Shown here: positions 16,500 through 25,105 of the stretch, piece by piece
Layout of the letters: the number at the start of each line of letters is the position of its first letter
Numbering within the stretch: the first letter of the stretch is position 1
Source: Bin87 sp965262485
Lineage (GTDB): Bacteria; Chloroflexota; Dehalococcoidia; Lucifugimonadales; UBA3495
Assembly: GCA_965262485.1 (NCBI GenBank)
Contig: OZ253540.1
Location: forward strand, 1,302,001-1,366,000
Length of the DNA: 64,000 nt
Reading direction: 5' to 3'
Notes under the pieces: model-generated
The model's input: only the letters and a program-made list of their open reading frames with translations
Databases searched by the model: none
What the model was told of the DNA's origin: nothing
Program-made: the position numbers and the translations under genes

Positions 16500-16779
16500 A
16501 AGTGTGCTCCGGTTATTGAAGTTGTGCCTGGTTGCGGTTGGTCCCCGAGACTCCAGCATTCGCGAGGCGATCCAGGCGGAATCAAGAGACCCGATATAGC
16601 CCCGCTTGCCGTATCAAATCTGGCAACCGGCGCATCGATGGTACAACATTCGTCGCCAGCCGACAATTGGAGAAAATTGCGAAACCCCAGTCCCTACCTT
16701 CTGTCATTTGTATGTTGTATATGCCTCGCAGATAGGCCAATCTGTGAGGCGGGCGCGAGGGGCGCGTCGTCTGTCATTG

Positions 16780-16928
16780 GGTGAGCTGGGCCTGAGGTCC
16801 AGGCTGCACCGACTCGCAGTAAGACACCCCTCACGCCGCCGGTGGTCGCTCCGAACAGATTCACGGGCCTGAGCCCGCATTGCAAGTGTGGAGGACCACC
16901 GCATTATCACATCTGGGAGGTCTCAAAG
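16780..16928 (+). ncRNA. Candidate bridge RNA region of IS110
   Basis: Non-coding left end of the IS, between the TG core and the transposase ATG, where IS110-subgroup elements encode their bridge RNA. CTCGCA at 16813-16818 is the reverse complement of TGCGAG (core plus right flank), and CATTGC at 16878-16883 equals the left flank plus core. Such matches are what target guides would look like, but they are only six bases each. Several GC-rich dyads are present (for example GGGCCTGAG near 16866). No structure was computed. Confidence 0.4.
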
Positions 16929-17906
16929 ATGAAGACGCCAAAGATGAAGACCATGGAAGGTAGCGCAGTGGAAGGCGGCGCAGTGGTGGGCATTGACGTC
17001 AGCAAAGCCAGCCTGGACGTGTCGGTGTCGGCTGGCCCGGCGCGTCGCTTTGCCAACACCGAGGAGGGCATCGCCGATCTGTTGCAATTGTTGGAGGCGC
17101 AGGAGGTCGCGCAGGTGGTGTGTGAACCCACCGGGGGCTATGAACTCCAGTTGGTCAACCGGTTGCGGGCCGGGGGACTGGGGGTGCACCAGGCCCACCC
17201 CAACCAGGTGCGGGATTTCGCCCGGGCCGCTGGCCACCTGGCGAAGACTGACGCCCTGGACGCCCAGACGCTGTCGCGTTACGGCCAGGTGTTTGAACCC
17301 CCGGACACCCCGCAGCCGGATCCGGAACGTGAGGAACTGCGGGATTTGCTGCGCCGCCGCCAGCAGCTGGTGGAACAGCGAGTGCAGGAGCTGAACCGGC
17401 GCCACCAGGGAACCTCCCGCAAGGCCCGGGCTTCCACCGCCCGCCACATCGCCTGGCTGGACCAGGAGATCGCCCAGCTGGATGAGGAGTACCAAACCGC
17501 GTTGCAGAGCAGCGAGTCCCTGGCCCAACGCGCCGCCTTGTACCGCAGCGTGCCGGGCGTAGGGCCGCTCACCGCCGCCACCCTGACCGCCGAGCTGCCG
17601 GAACTGGGACAATACGACGGGAAGGCCCTGACCTCCCTGGTGGGACTGGCGCCCTGGTCTCGGGACAGTGGCCGGAAGCGGGGCCAGCGCACCATCCGGG
17701 GCGGTCGCGGCGTAGTGCGCCGGGCCTTGTACATGGCGGCCCTGGCGGCGACACGCGGCCAGGGGAGCTTACCTGATTTCTACCGTCAGCTGCGGCAACG
17801 TGGCAAAACTGGCAAAGTGGCGCTGGTGGCCGTGATGCGCAAGCTGCTGTTGCAACTGAACGCAGTGGCCCGCCGCGGAACCCCCTGGGTGAAACAACAC
17901 GGATAG
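16929..17906 (+). CDS. IS110-family transposase (DEDD recombinase)
   Basis: Transposase of 325 residues. The RuvC-like DEDD residues are visible as GIDVSK, CEPTGGYE and AKTDALDAQ. A helical linker follows, then the C-terminal Tnp_20 domain SVPGVGPLTAATL and SGRKRGQRTIRGGRGVVRRAL, which holds the conserved serine needed for strand exchange. The ATG at 16929 follows GGGAGG; the frame is open upstream but that part is unlike the family and overlaps the non-coding left end. All motifs are intact, so the element may be active. These enzymes cut and join DNA guided by an RNA made from the same element. Confidence 0.95.
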   Translation: MKTPKMKTMEGSAVEGGAVVGIDVSKASLDVSVSAGPARRFANTEEGIADLLQLLEAQEVAQVVCEPTGGYELQLVNRLRAGGLGVHQAHPNQVRDFARAAGHLAKTDALDAQTLSRYGQVFEPPDTPQPDPEREELRDLLRRRQQLVEQRVQELNRRHQGTSRKARASTARHIAWLDQEIAQLDEEYQTALQSSESLAQRAALYRSVPGVGPLTAATLTAELPELGQYDGKALTSLVGLAPWSRDSGRKRGQRTIRGGRGVVRRALYMAALAATRGQGSLPDFYRQLRQRGKTGKVALVAVMRKLLLQLNAVARRGTPWVKQHG

Positions 17907-18161
17907 AACACCACGGATAGAACCATCCCACCTCCAAACCCGCAAAAAGGCTTGACACCCAACACAGATACTGCGAGGAGCATAGCGACGTGGCAATCCC
18001 GTTGCAGCAACGGCGGCGGTTTCAGCGACGAGACTGCCAACCCCCGCATCGAGTACGGGGTCGCAATGACAAGTTTTGCAATTTTTCCGCCACCCGATGA
18101 TAGGCGCCTATGCTAAAATTCGGTGTGCAAGCAAATCGCCGCGAATCAGTAAGGTTCCCCC

Positions 18162-18923
18162 ATGCCCCATAACTTTTGGATGATCAACTGCAACGAGCCG
18201 AATTTCAACATTACTCGTGAGTTGGGGTTTACCAGCCAGGGACTGAAAGGCGAATATCGACGCAAAGTCCAGCGCGTCGAACCCGATGATCGTGTCATCT
18301 ATTACGTAAGCGGCATCAGGGTTTTCACCGCCACCGCCACCGTCACCAGAGGATACGAGGAAACTGATTCCAGCCCGTGGATCACGGAAGGCAAAACCCC
18401 GTGGCTCTACCAGATCGGCATCAACCCCGACGTGGTTCTGGACGACTCTCAGTACATTAAAGCCGGGATGCTGGCCTACCGGCTGGAGTATATCCGCCAG
18501 TGGCCGCCCGAAGACTGGCACCTGGCCTTCCAGGGCAATCTTCACCTTCTGTCCAAGAGCGACTTTTTCCTTCTCGAATGCGAGATGCGGAAAATCCGCG
18601 ACGGAAGAGAAAAAGCCCTCGCCTGGATCGATGTCGAGCTCGCCGCTGAAGCCGAACGCGCTAACGGCCAGCGCGACCGGCGACGCCGCAATTCCAACCG
18701 ACCGGCCCAGCAGTCGCCCCGAGAGCGCACCGATTCCCAACTGCAACCCGAAAACACACCGACCCCGGAGAGCCCGCCGCCGCCGAAACCCGATGCCCCG
18801 CCGGATGCATCGCCCGTGCCGCGAACGCGCAGCCCCCGCCCACCTCGCGCCCAGACCGCGCGCACCGGAAGCCGAAACCGCGGCCGTCGCACGCCGCCCC
18901 CGGCCAACAACGATAATCAATAG
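18162..18923 (+). CDS. EVE-domain (PUA-like) protein with disordered basic tail
   Basis: The first 150 residues form an EVE domain (NFWMINCNEPNFNITRELGF, KVQRVEPDDRVIYYVSG, WLYQIGINPDVVL), a PUA-fold pocket that in studied cases recognises modified bases in DNA or RNA. EVE proteins are frequent near modification-dependent restriction and translation genes. The last 100 residues are low-complexity and rich in Pro, Arg, Thr and Ser (PPPPKPDAPPD, SRNRGRRTPPP), probably disordered and suited to nucleic-acid contact; such a tail is not part of the family. It is just downstream of the IS110 and converges on queG. No restriction partner is adjacent. Confidence 0.85.
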   Translation: MPHNFWMINCNEPNFNITRELGFTSQGLKGEYRRKVQRVEPDDRVIYYVSGIRVFTATATVTRGYEETDSSPWITEGKTPWLYQIGINPDVVLDDSQYIKAGMLAYRLEYIRQWPPEDWHLAFQGNLHLLSKSDFFLLECEMRKIRDGREKALAWIDVELAAEAERANGQRDRRRRNSNRPAQQSPRERTDSQLQPENTPTPESPPPPKPDAPPDASPVPRTRSPRPPRAQTARTGSRNRGRRTPPPANNDNQ

Positions 18924-18980
18924 CGGGCTCGAACCAATAGCTGGCTCGCGACCCTCGACTCCCCGGCTCAGAAGCGCCGA

Positions 18981-20132
18981 TTACGAGTGCGGTTTCATGT
19001 CGGTCAGTGCGGCGAGTATTTCGGCGGTAACGTCTGCGTCCGTTTCGGTTTGAAGGGAACCCTCCAGCGCCGATACCGCCAGCTCGCCGCCAATGCGTCC
19101 CAGAGACCAGGCGGCATGACGGCGCACCAGCGGAGCAGCCTCTCGCAAGGCCGTTGCCAGCGCCGGAATCGCCCCAGAGTCTCCCGCATTACCCAACGCA
19201 ATACAGGCGTTTCGTTGCATCCCGATCCGTTTCGCCCGCATGATTGGAGTGCCGGCAAACCGTTCCCCAAACTCTGCTTCGGTCATCTCCAGTAGTTCCA
19301 CCAGCTCCAGTCCGGAGAGGTCCCGACGCCCGAAGTTGGGATCTTCGGTCTGCCGGGCTTTGCGATTGACCGGACAAACATCCTGGCAAATATCGCACCC
19401 GAAAACCCAGGTCCCCATGGCAGCCCGAAGCTCCCGAGGAATCGCGCCCTTGTGTTCGATGGTCAAATAGCTGATGCACCGCCGGTTGTCCACCACGTAC
19501 GGCGCAACGATGGCATCGGTGGGGCAGGCCGGAATGCAGCGCGTACATGCCCCGCAGGTTTTCATCAACGCGGCATCCGCCGGCAGCTCCAGATCGGTGA
19601 TGATCTGACCCAACAGCACCCACGACCCCAGCGTAGGGGTCAGGATGTTGCCGTTCTTGCCAAACCAGCCCAAACCGGCCCGAGACGCCGCCGCACGATC
19701 CAGCATCGGCCCGTCGTCCACGTACCAGCGTGCCGCAAAACCCTCGCCAAGTTCCTCTGCGATCCCCCGAACCAGCCGCCGCATTCGTCGTTTCATCACG
19801 CGGTGGTAGTCCCGGCCGCGGGCGTACCGAGCCACACGCCCGTGTCCCGCTGCATCGCCGGATGCGTCCGGTACGTAGTAATTCCACCCCAGTGAGACAA
19901 TCGAACGGGCGCCCGGCAACAACGCTTCCGGATCGGAGCCACGATTAACACGCCCGCTGGTGTACCACGCCAGCCCGTCCATCAATCCGGCGTCTATGCG
20001 CTCCAGCGCTTTTTCGCGGTCGTCCGTAAATTCAGAAGCATCGGATACGGCAACCAGATCAAAGCCAACTTCTCGAGCCAGCCGGTCAATCATTTGCTTC
20101 ACTTGCTGGCCGTCCACGATGTTATCCCCCAC
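18981..20132 (-). CDS. queG: Epoxyqueuosine reductase QueG
   Basis: QueG performs the last step of queuosine synthesis, reducing epoxyqueuosine in tRNA to queuosine with a cobalamin and two [4Fe-4S] clusters. The two cluster motifs are visible as CGACTRCIPACP and CDICQDVCPVN; WYVDDGPMLDRAAASRAGLGWFGKN is the family block before them. The C-terminal part (ALGNAGDSGAIPALATAL, RRHAAWSLGRIGG) forms HEAT-like repeats. At 383 residues the length is right. The GTG start at 20132 lies 21 bases after the dUTPase-like gene, implying an operon. Other queuosine genes are not in the window. Confidence 0.93.
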   Translation of the reverse strand: MGDNIVDGQQVKQMIDRLAREVGFDLVAVSDASEFTDDREKALERIDAGLMDGLAWYTSGRVNRGSDPEALLPGARSIVSLGWNYYVPDASGDAAGHGRVARYARGRDYHRVMKRRMRRLVRGIAEELGEGFAARWYVDDGPMLDRAAASRAGLGWFGKNGNILTPTLGSWVLLGQIITDLELPADAALMKTCGACTRCIPACPTDAIVAPYVVDNRRCISYLTIEHKGAIPRELRAAMGTWVFGCDICQDVCPVNRKARQTEDPNFGRRDLSGLELVELLEMTEAEFGERFAGTPIMRAKRIGMQRNACIALGNAGDSGAIPALATALREAAPLVRRHAAWSLGRIGGELAVSALEGSLQTETDADVTAEILAALTDMKPHS

Positions 20133-20152
20133 TCGCTGACCGGAACCGGCCG

Positions 20153-20698
20153 TTACACGTTTTCAAACTGGTAACGTCCCGAATATCCTTGTGCATCTCG
20201 CTCTGTCAAAGTGAAGAATACCAACTGAGCCACGCGGGCATTGCGCTGCAACCGGAATCCCGATTCGTTATGGACCACCAGCAACGCCTGCGACCGACCG
20301 CTGTACCCGGCGTCCCATACGGCAGTGTGCAACGATACGCCAGACCGCAACAGGCTGGATCGAGGACGTCCCAGCGCCATCAATCCCAGCGGGAGGTTGA
20401 CCACCTCGTTGAACGTAATCAGGTACGCTCCAGCTGCCAGGTCAACCCATCCGTCGCCGTCAAACGCATTTTCGCTGGAACCGGCCAGGCGCCGGTCAGC
20501 GTCCGCAATACCGATGCTGCCCCCTTCAACGCCACCACTGAAACCGGCGATGGATTGCAGGGTTATGTCAAATCCGTTGGGCTGAAGTTGCGCCTCCAGA
20601 TCAACGTAATTCTCCACCAGCGGAGGATCCCGCACAATCAGGGCGGCAATCGCGTCCCGGTTCAGGGTCCCGGCGACGTTTGCGTTTTGGTCCCTCAT
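20153..20698 (-). CDS. dUTPase/dCTP deaminase-superfamily protein
   Basis: Trimeric all-beta nucleotide hydrolase of about 181 residues, related to dCTP deaminase and archaeal-type dUTP diphosphatase, which limit uracil in DNA. The main motif is LGRPRSSLLRSGVSLHTAVWDAGYSG followed by QALLVVHNESG and RVAQLVFF. The usual Dcd deaminase glutamate motif (TLE-x-SN) is not evident, so dUTP hydrolysis may be more likely than dCTP deamination. The ATG at 20698 has GGTGA nearby; a TTG at 20716 is less likely. It is upstream of queG on the same strand. A hairpin separates it from groL. Confidence 0.78.
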   Translation of the reverse strand: MRDQNANVAGTLNRDAIAALIVRDPPLVENYVDLEAQLQPNGFDITLQSIAGFSGGVEGGSIGIADADRRLAGSSENAFDGDGWVDLAAGAYLITFNEVVNLPLGLMALGRPRSSLLRSGVSLHTAVWDAGYSGRSQALLVVHNESGFRLQRNARVAQLVFFTLTERDAQGYSGRYQFENV

Positions 20699-20719
20699 CG
20701 TGTTCACCGGCAACAATTA

Positions 20720-20754
20720 GCCCGTCGCATCCTGCAACCGAGGACACGACGGGC
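20720..20754 (-). terminator. Stem-loop downstream of groL
   Basis: GCCCGTCG at 20720-20727 pairs perfectly with CGACGGGC at 20747-20754 across a 19-base loop, between the end of groL and the start of the dUTPase-like gene. There is no T-run on either strand, so it may pause or terminate weakly, or protect the groL mRNA end. Confidence 0.4.
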
Positions 20755-20776
20755 CCGTGATTCTGCGCAAGGGAAT

Positions 20777-22402
20777 CTAATCGTGCATGAAGTCCTGGAT
20801 ATCGGCCGGCAGCGGTTCGTAACGCGGGATCTCCGTGATCACCGCCTGGGTCGTCAGGAGCATTCCTGCCACTGAACCAGCGTTCTCCAGAGCCGACCGC
20901 GCCACCTTGGCCGGATCGATAATCCCGCGGGCCACCACGTTGGTGTACTCACCCTTCTCGGCGTCGAAACCGTAATCGCCCTCGCCGTTTCGGACGCGCT
21001 CCACGACCACTTCGCCCTTATAGCCGGCGTTTTCCGCGATAGTGCTGAGCGGCGCTTCCAACGCCTCTTTCACCAATCGCACGCCCATGACTGCGTCACC
21101 GGACATTCCTGCCGCCAGGGAATCCAGCGCCGCCTGGGCCCGCAACAACGCAACGCCGCCGCCCGGAATCACACCTTCTTCCACCGCCGCGCGCGTAGCG
21201 GCCAGCGCGTCTTCGGTTCGGCTCTTCCGCTCGTTCAACTCCGTTTCCGTCGCCGCGCCCACCTTGATGACGGCCACGCCGCCAGCCAGGTTAGCCAACC
21301 GTTCCTGAAGTTTCTCCCGGTCATAGTCGGAGGTCGAATCCTCGATCTGGACTCGCAACTCGGCCACCCGCCCCGCGATATCGTCCTCGTGACCCCTGCC
21401 TTCAACCAGCGTTGTTTCGTCCTTAGTAGCCAGCAATCGCCGCGACGAACCCAGATTCTCCAGCGTTATTGCGTCCAGCCGCATCCCGGTGTCGCTGGTG
21501 ATAACCGTGCCGCCGGTCATTATCGCCAAGTCTTCCAGCAGAGCCTTGCGCCGTTCTCCGAATCCGGGAGCCTTGACGGCCAGGCTGCTGACGGTTCCAC
21601 GCAACTTGTTCACCACCAGCGTCGCCAGCGCTTCCCCTTCCACGTCCTCGGCTATGATCACCAACGGTCGCCGGCCGGCCTGCGCTACGGCTTCAAGCGT
21701 AGGAATTACGTCGGCAGCGGAGGAAAGTTTCTGGTCGGTAAGCAGGTACAGCGGTTCGTCCAGCGCAACCTCCATCCGGTCGGTGTCGGTGACGAAATGT
21801 GGCGACAGGTAGCCGCGGTCAAGCCGCATTCCTTCCACGACCTCGAGCTCGTCCGTCATGCTGCGGCTTTCTTCAACCGTGATGATCCCTTCGCGCCCCA
21901 CCTTGTCCATAGCGTCGGCAATCAGCTGGGCGATGGCTTCCTCGTGCGCCGAAAGGGCGGCAACCCGCGCCACCTGTTCCCGGCTTTCCACCGCAACCGC
22001 CTGGGCTCCGATTTCAGACTTGACGCATGCCACGGCCTTGTCGATGCCGGACTTCAACGCCAGCGGGTTCGCGCCGGCCGCAACATATTGGAAGCCGTTG
22101 CGGATCATCGAACGCGCCAGCACTACCGATGTGGTAGTGCCGTCGCCAACCACGTCGTTGGTCTTGGACGCCGCCTCTTTGACCACCTGGGCTCCCATGT
22201 TCTCGTACGGGTCGGGCAGCTCCATCTCCTTGGCGATGGTAACGCCATCGCTGCAAATCACAGGCAAAGTCCAAACGCGCCCCAGGATCACGTTGCGTCC
22301 GCTGGGGCCGAGGGTAAGGGCAACCACGCGGCCCAACTGCTCTACGCCCCTCATCAGGCTGCGTCGGGCCGTGTCGTCAAATATCAATTGCTTATCAGGC
22401 AT
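20777..22402 (-). CDS. groL: Chaperonin GroEL (60 kDa)
   Basis: Chaperonin subunit of 541 residues, forming double-ring folding chambers with GroES. The equatorial ATP-binding motifs SDGVTIAKE (Asp52) and VVGDGTTTSVVLA (86-91) are intact, as are the apical domain and EEGVIPGGGVALLRA. TLGPSGRNV has Ser at residue 34 where most GroELs have Lys. The C-terminus ends PADIQDFMHD without the Gly-Gly-Met tail. No groES is next to it and no CIRCE operator was seen upstream. On the minus strand TTGACA lies at 22533-22538 about 130 bases before the start, and GCCGGAGG gives a good ribosome site. This may be a second, specialised groL copy. Confidence 0.95.
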   Translation of the reverse strand: MPDKQLIFDDTARRSLMRGVEQLGRVVALTLGPSGRNVILGRVWTLPVICSDGVTIAKEMELPDPYENMGAQVVKEAASKTNDVVGDGTTTSVVLARSMIRNGFQYVAAGANPLALKSGIDKAVACVKSEIGAQAVAVESREQVARVAALSAHEEAIAQLIADAMDKVGREGIITVEESRSMTDELEVVEGMRLDRGYLSPHFVTDTDRMEVALDEPLYLLTDQKLSSAADVIPTLEAVAQAGRRPLVIIAEDVEGEALATLVVNKLRGTVSSLAVKAPGFGERRKALLEDLAIMTGGTVITSDTGMRLDAITLENLGSSRRLLATKDETTLVEGRGHEDDIAGRVAELRVQIEDSTSDYDREKLQERLANLAGGVAVIKVGAATETELNERKSRTEDALAATRAAVEEGVIPGGGVALLRAQAALDSLAAGMSGDAVMGVRLVKEALEAPLSTIAENAGYKGEVVVERVRNGEGDYGFDAEKGEYTNVVARGIIDPAKVARSALENAGSVAGMLLTTQAVITEIPRYEPLPADIQDFMHD

Positions 22403-22531
22403 TGCTGGAATCCTCCGGCGAAGGGGTTTTGTTACTCGTAAATCAGGCTAACAATCTATGGATAAATATAACGTAGATCAATAATGTTGCGGGGTTTTAC
22501 CATCTTGTATTGTCTGCCCAAACCGGCCTGA

Positions 22532-22681
22532 TTGTCAACCGGAATCGCGCTTGCGCATCATCTCAGGTTCGAGGTGGACCACATCGTGGCGCTGAGCGAC
22601 GACGGGGAGCACAAGGTCCGTAATCTGCAGTTGCTGTGCCCATACTGCAACCGGGTGACTGGCTGCCGGAGGCTGTATTGA
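22532..22681 (+). pseudogene. HNH endonuclease C-terminal fragment
   Basis: A 49-codon open stretch reads FEVDHIVALSDDGEHKVRN, then LQLLCPYCNRVTG, the standard core of a small HNH endonuclease (D-H-I...N-L-x-x-L-C...CN). There is no room for the N-terminal half; an in-frame stop precedes it. It looks like the remnant of an HNH gene, unrelated in detail to the two Septu-like nucleases, between groL and the GH15 gene. Confidence 0.65.
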
Positions 22682-22742
22682 ACTGGAACAGCTAAAAGGC
22701 AACGTCGGTTCGCAAAACTACGAAATCCCAGAGAGCGTCGAA

Positions 22743-22771
22743 TTGAGCGCTGTGCAAAGTGTGGTTATATA
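22743..22771 (+). promoter_or_regulatory. Possible promoter of the GH15 gene
   Basis: TTGAGC at 22743-22748 and TATATA at 22766-22771 are 17 bases apart, about 100 bases before the GH15 start. The match is reasonable, but no transcription start is known. Confidence 0.35.
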
Positions 22772-22873
22772 CTGTCGTCCGTTCCATGTCGTATTCGCCG
22801 TAGCCACATTGGAGTCTGCCGGAAGTTAATTCCTTTGCCGGCGCGGGGAATCAAACTTGAAGCAGGTGATGGT

Positions 22874-24709
22874 ATGGCCTATCTCCCAATAGAAGACTAC
22901 GGAATCGTCGGCAATATGCGGACGTGCGCTCTGGTCGGAATCAACGGGTCGGTGGACTGGTTTTGTGCTCCTAACTTTGATTCACCCAGCGTATTCGGCG
23001 CCATTTTGGATGACCAGAAAGGAGGATATTTCCGAATTGCGCCGCCGGTGAGTCCGCCCCCGGTACGCAAGCAGGTTTACTGGCCGGAGAGCAACGTGCT
23101 TATTACCCGGTTCCTGTCGGCGAGCGGTGTGGCCGAAGTCGTTGACTTTATGCCGGTTTCTACGGCGCAGCACCCCCACCGGCACACCGAGCTAATCCGT
23201 CGGGTCAGTTGCGTGCGCGGGGTGATGCCTTTCATCATGGAGTGCTACCCGGCCTTTAACTATGCGCGGGATACCCACACCATCGAGTTGAATGAGAACG
23301 GCGCGGCGTTCCGGTCGAAGAGTCTTGGGCTGCAACTGTCCGCCCGCCGCTCTTTGGACGTACAGGGCAACGGGGTTGTGGCTGCTTTCGTGCTTAGCGA
23401 AGGTGAAACAGAGACCTTCTCCGCAGGAGTGCTGGCCGAAGAGCCTGCCGACCACCACTCGCCGGACGAGGCTGAGAGTGAATGGTTATTTGAAGAGACG
23501 GTGAGTTACTGGCGCAGCTGGCTGTCGCAATGCACCTACAAAGGGCGGTGGCGGGAGATGGTGGAGCGGTCGGCGCTGGTGCTAAAGCTGCTCACCTATG
23601 AACCCACCGGAGCGATTATTGCTGCGCCGACGTGCAGCTTGCCGGAAGTCCTGGGCGGCGCGCGTAATTGGGATTACAGGTACACTTGGATTCGCGATGC
23701 CGCCTTCACGTTGTACGGTCTGCTGCGCATCGGGTTTACCCACGAAGCAAGCCGTTTTATGCATTGGCTGGAGACCCAAATCGACCAGGATGATGACTGG
23801 CAGAATTTGCAAATTCTGTATGGTATTGACGGACGGCGCCAGTTGGATGAGATAACTCTGGATCACCTGGACGGCTACCGGGGTTCAAAACCGGTACGGG
23901 TAGGCAACCAGGCTTACGCCCAACTGCAGATGGATATTTACGGCGAGTTGATGGACTCGGTGTATTTGTTCAACCGATATGGCGAGCCGATTTCATTCGA
24001 CTTCTGGACTAAATTACGGCGCATGACTAACTGGGTTTGCGAGAATTGGAGACTGCCGGATGAGGGCATTTGGGAAACCCGCGGTGGTCGCCAGCAATTT
24101 GTGTATTCCAAACTGATGTGCTGGGTGATGCTGGACCGGGCGATAAAGCTGGCAGAGCTGCGATCCTTTCCGGCAGAGCGCGCTCAGTGGCTGCAAACTA
24201 GAGACGAAATTTATGAAGAAATCCTGACCAGGGGGTGGAGCAACGAGCGTCAGGCCTTTGTGCAGCACTACGGCAGTGACGCCCTGGACGCATCCAACCT
24301 GATTATGCCCTTGGTGTTCTTCATGTCTCCCACTGACCCACGGATGCTCAGCACCATCGACGCCATCAACACCAGTCCGGGGAATGGAGGGCTGGTGTCG
24401 GACAGCCTGGTGTATCGGTATAACAGCGAGCAATCACCGGACGGCCTGCTCGGGCAGGAAGGCACTTTCAATATGTGCACGTTCTGGCTGGTGGAAGCTT
24501 TGACCCGGGCCGGTTGGGGAGATCCCCGGCGGCTGGACCAGGCGCGGTTGATGTTCGAGAAGATGCTGGGATACGCTAATCACCTGGGGTTGTATGCGGA
24601 AGAGACCGGGCCGCGCGGCGAAGGGTTGGGTAATTTCCCGCAGGCATTCACCCACCTATCGCTAATCAGCTGCGCTTTCAACCTGGACCGCACGCTGGGT
24701 TCGCAGTAG
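22874..24709 (+). CDS. Glycoside hydrolase family 15 protein (glucoamylase/trehalase-like)
   Basis: GH15 enzyme of 611 residues, which releases glucose from alpha-glucans or trehalose by inversion. The bacterial-type N-terminal beta domain begins YLPIEDYGIVGNMRTCALVG and SVDWFCAPNFDSPSVFG, followed by the (alpha/alpha)6 catalytic barrel with RNWDYRYTWIRDAAFTLYGL, NLQILYGIDG, and EGIWETRGG, where a catalytic Glu is expected. The C-terminal FNMCTFWLVEAL and GLYAEE blocks also fit, the latter near the second acid. No signal peptide is seen, so it probably acts on cytoplasmic glycogen or trehalose. The ATG at 22874 follows AGCAGGTGATGG. It is monocistronic. Confidence 0.92.
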   Translation: MAYLPIEDYGIVGNMRTCALVGINGSVDWFCAPNFDSPSVFGAILDDQKGGYFRIAPPVSPPPVRKQVYWPESNVLITRFLSASGVAEVVDFMPVSTAQHPHRHTELIRRVSCVRGVMPFIMECYPAFNYARDTHTIELNENGAAFRSKSLGLQLSARRSLDVQGNGVVAAFVLSEGETETFSAGVLAEEPADHHSPDEAESEWLFEETVSYWRSWLSQCTYKGRWREMVERSALVLKLLTYEPTGAIIAAPTCSLPEVLGGARNWDYRYTWIRDAAFTLYGLLRIGFTHEASRFMHWLETQIDQDDDWQNLQILYGIDGRRQLDEITLDHLDGYRGSKPVRVGNQAYAQLQMDIYGELMDSVYLFNRYGEPISFDFWTKLRRMTNWVCENWRLPDEGIWETRGGRQQFVYSKLMCWVMLDRAIKLAELRSFPAERAQWLQTRDEIYEEILTRGWSNERQAFVQHYGSDALDASNLIMPLVFFMSPTDPRMLSTIDAINTSPGNGGLVSDSLVYRYNSEQSPDGLLGQEGTFNMCTFWLVEALTRAGWGDPRRLDQARLMFEKMLGYANHLGLYAEETGPRGEGLGNFPQAFTHLSLISCAFNLDRTLGSQ

Positions 24710-24800
24710 TAGTATGTCGCAGTTCAGCGTGGCGCTGTCCTGGCCGATGGTTCCACGATACCGCCTATTTTGGAAACGGGCTGAATGGTAGGAACCGGGA

Positions 24801-24975
24801 GGCATTTCCGATGCCGCGGTGATGCACGACCGCGTGGAGCCGGTGTATGCGGAAGACGTTCTCCAAGCGGGGATGTTGGCCAACGACTATCCTGGGGTGA
24901 GCGCCCGGGACCTGGTGCATTGGGCGGTGATGCAGCGAGCGGGAGCGGAGCGCACCATCACGGCGGACACTGACT
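24801..24975 (+). pseudogene. PIN-domain (VapC-like) toxin fragment cut by a MITE
   Basis: The frame reads EDVLQAGMLANDYPGVSARD, then LVHWAVMQRAG and TITADTD, the C-terminal half of a PIN ribonuclease (S-x-R-D...T-x-D-x-D acidic residues). It stops being PIN-like exactly where the 114-bp element at 24976 begins, and the FD that should follow TADTD is gone. The N-terminal half and any antitoxin are also missing. A dead toxin gene truncated at both ends. Confidence 0.7.
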
Positions 24976-25089
24976 GTAACTGTTCAGACTTGCGGGGATC
25001 TGCGGGATATTCGGTCTCTTGTGGAGGGGCAAGCAAGTACCGAATTTCCACTGCAAACCGCTTTCGTCCCCTCAAACGTGAACAGTTAC
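24976..25089. repeat. MITE-like element, family B, copy 1
   Basis: A 114-bp element with perfect 11-bp terminal inverted repeats (GTAACTGTTCA at the left end, TGAACAGTTAC at the right end). The interior matches, in reverse orientation, the element at 58114-58228 (CTTGCGGG, ATTCGG-CTCTTGTGGAGGGGC, GCAAACCGCTTTCGTCC). No clear target duplication. It ends the PIN-domain fragment and lies just beyond the 3' end of folK. Confidence 0.8.
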
Positions 25090-25105
25090 GCGCTTCCGCC
25101 AACCA

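Larger units (their letters stand above)
16780..17973 (+). mobile_element. IS110-family insertion sequence, about 1.19 kb
   Basis: Complete element with one transposase gene, a 149-base non-coding left end and a short right end containing GGCTTGACACCCAACAC, a sequence type common at IS110 right ends. There are no terminal inverted repeats, as expected for the family. Both boundaries abut the dinucleotide TG (16778-16779 and 17972-17973). Removing the element and one TG restores the family A repeat arm GTCATTGCGAGG, so the boundaries are well supported. Confidence 0.85.
16771..18072. repeat. Family A repeat, copy 3, interrupted by IS110
   Basis: CTGTCATTG at 16771-16779 and TGCGAGGAGCATAGCGACGTGG from 17972 on are the two halves of the family A arm seen uninterrupted at 2440-2465 (CTGTCATTGCGAGGAGC). 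The right part continues to the opposite arm GGTCGCAATGACA near 18058-18070. The outer ends present in copies 1, 2 and 4 cannot be recognised here. Confidence 0.75.

Noticed and set aside
22403..22540. CIRCE heat-shock operator ahead of groL
   Set aside because: No TTAGCACTC-N9-GAGTGCTAA-like dyad is present; only a TTGACA box and an ordinary ribosome site were seen.
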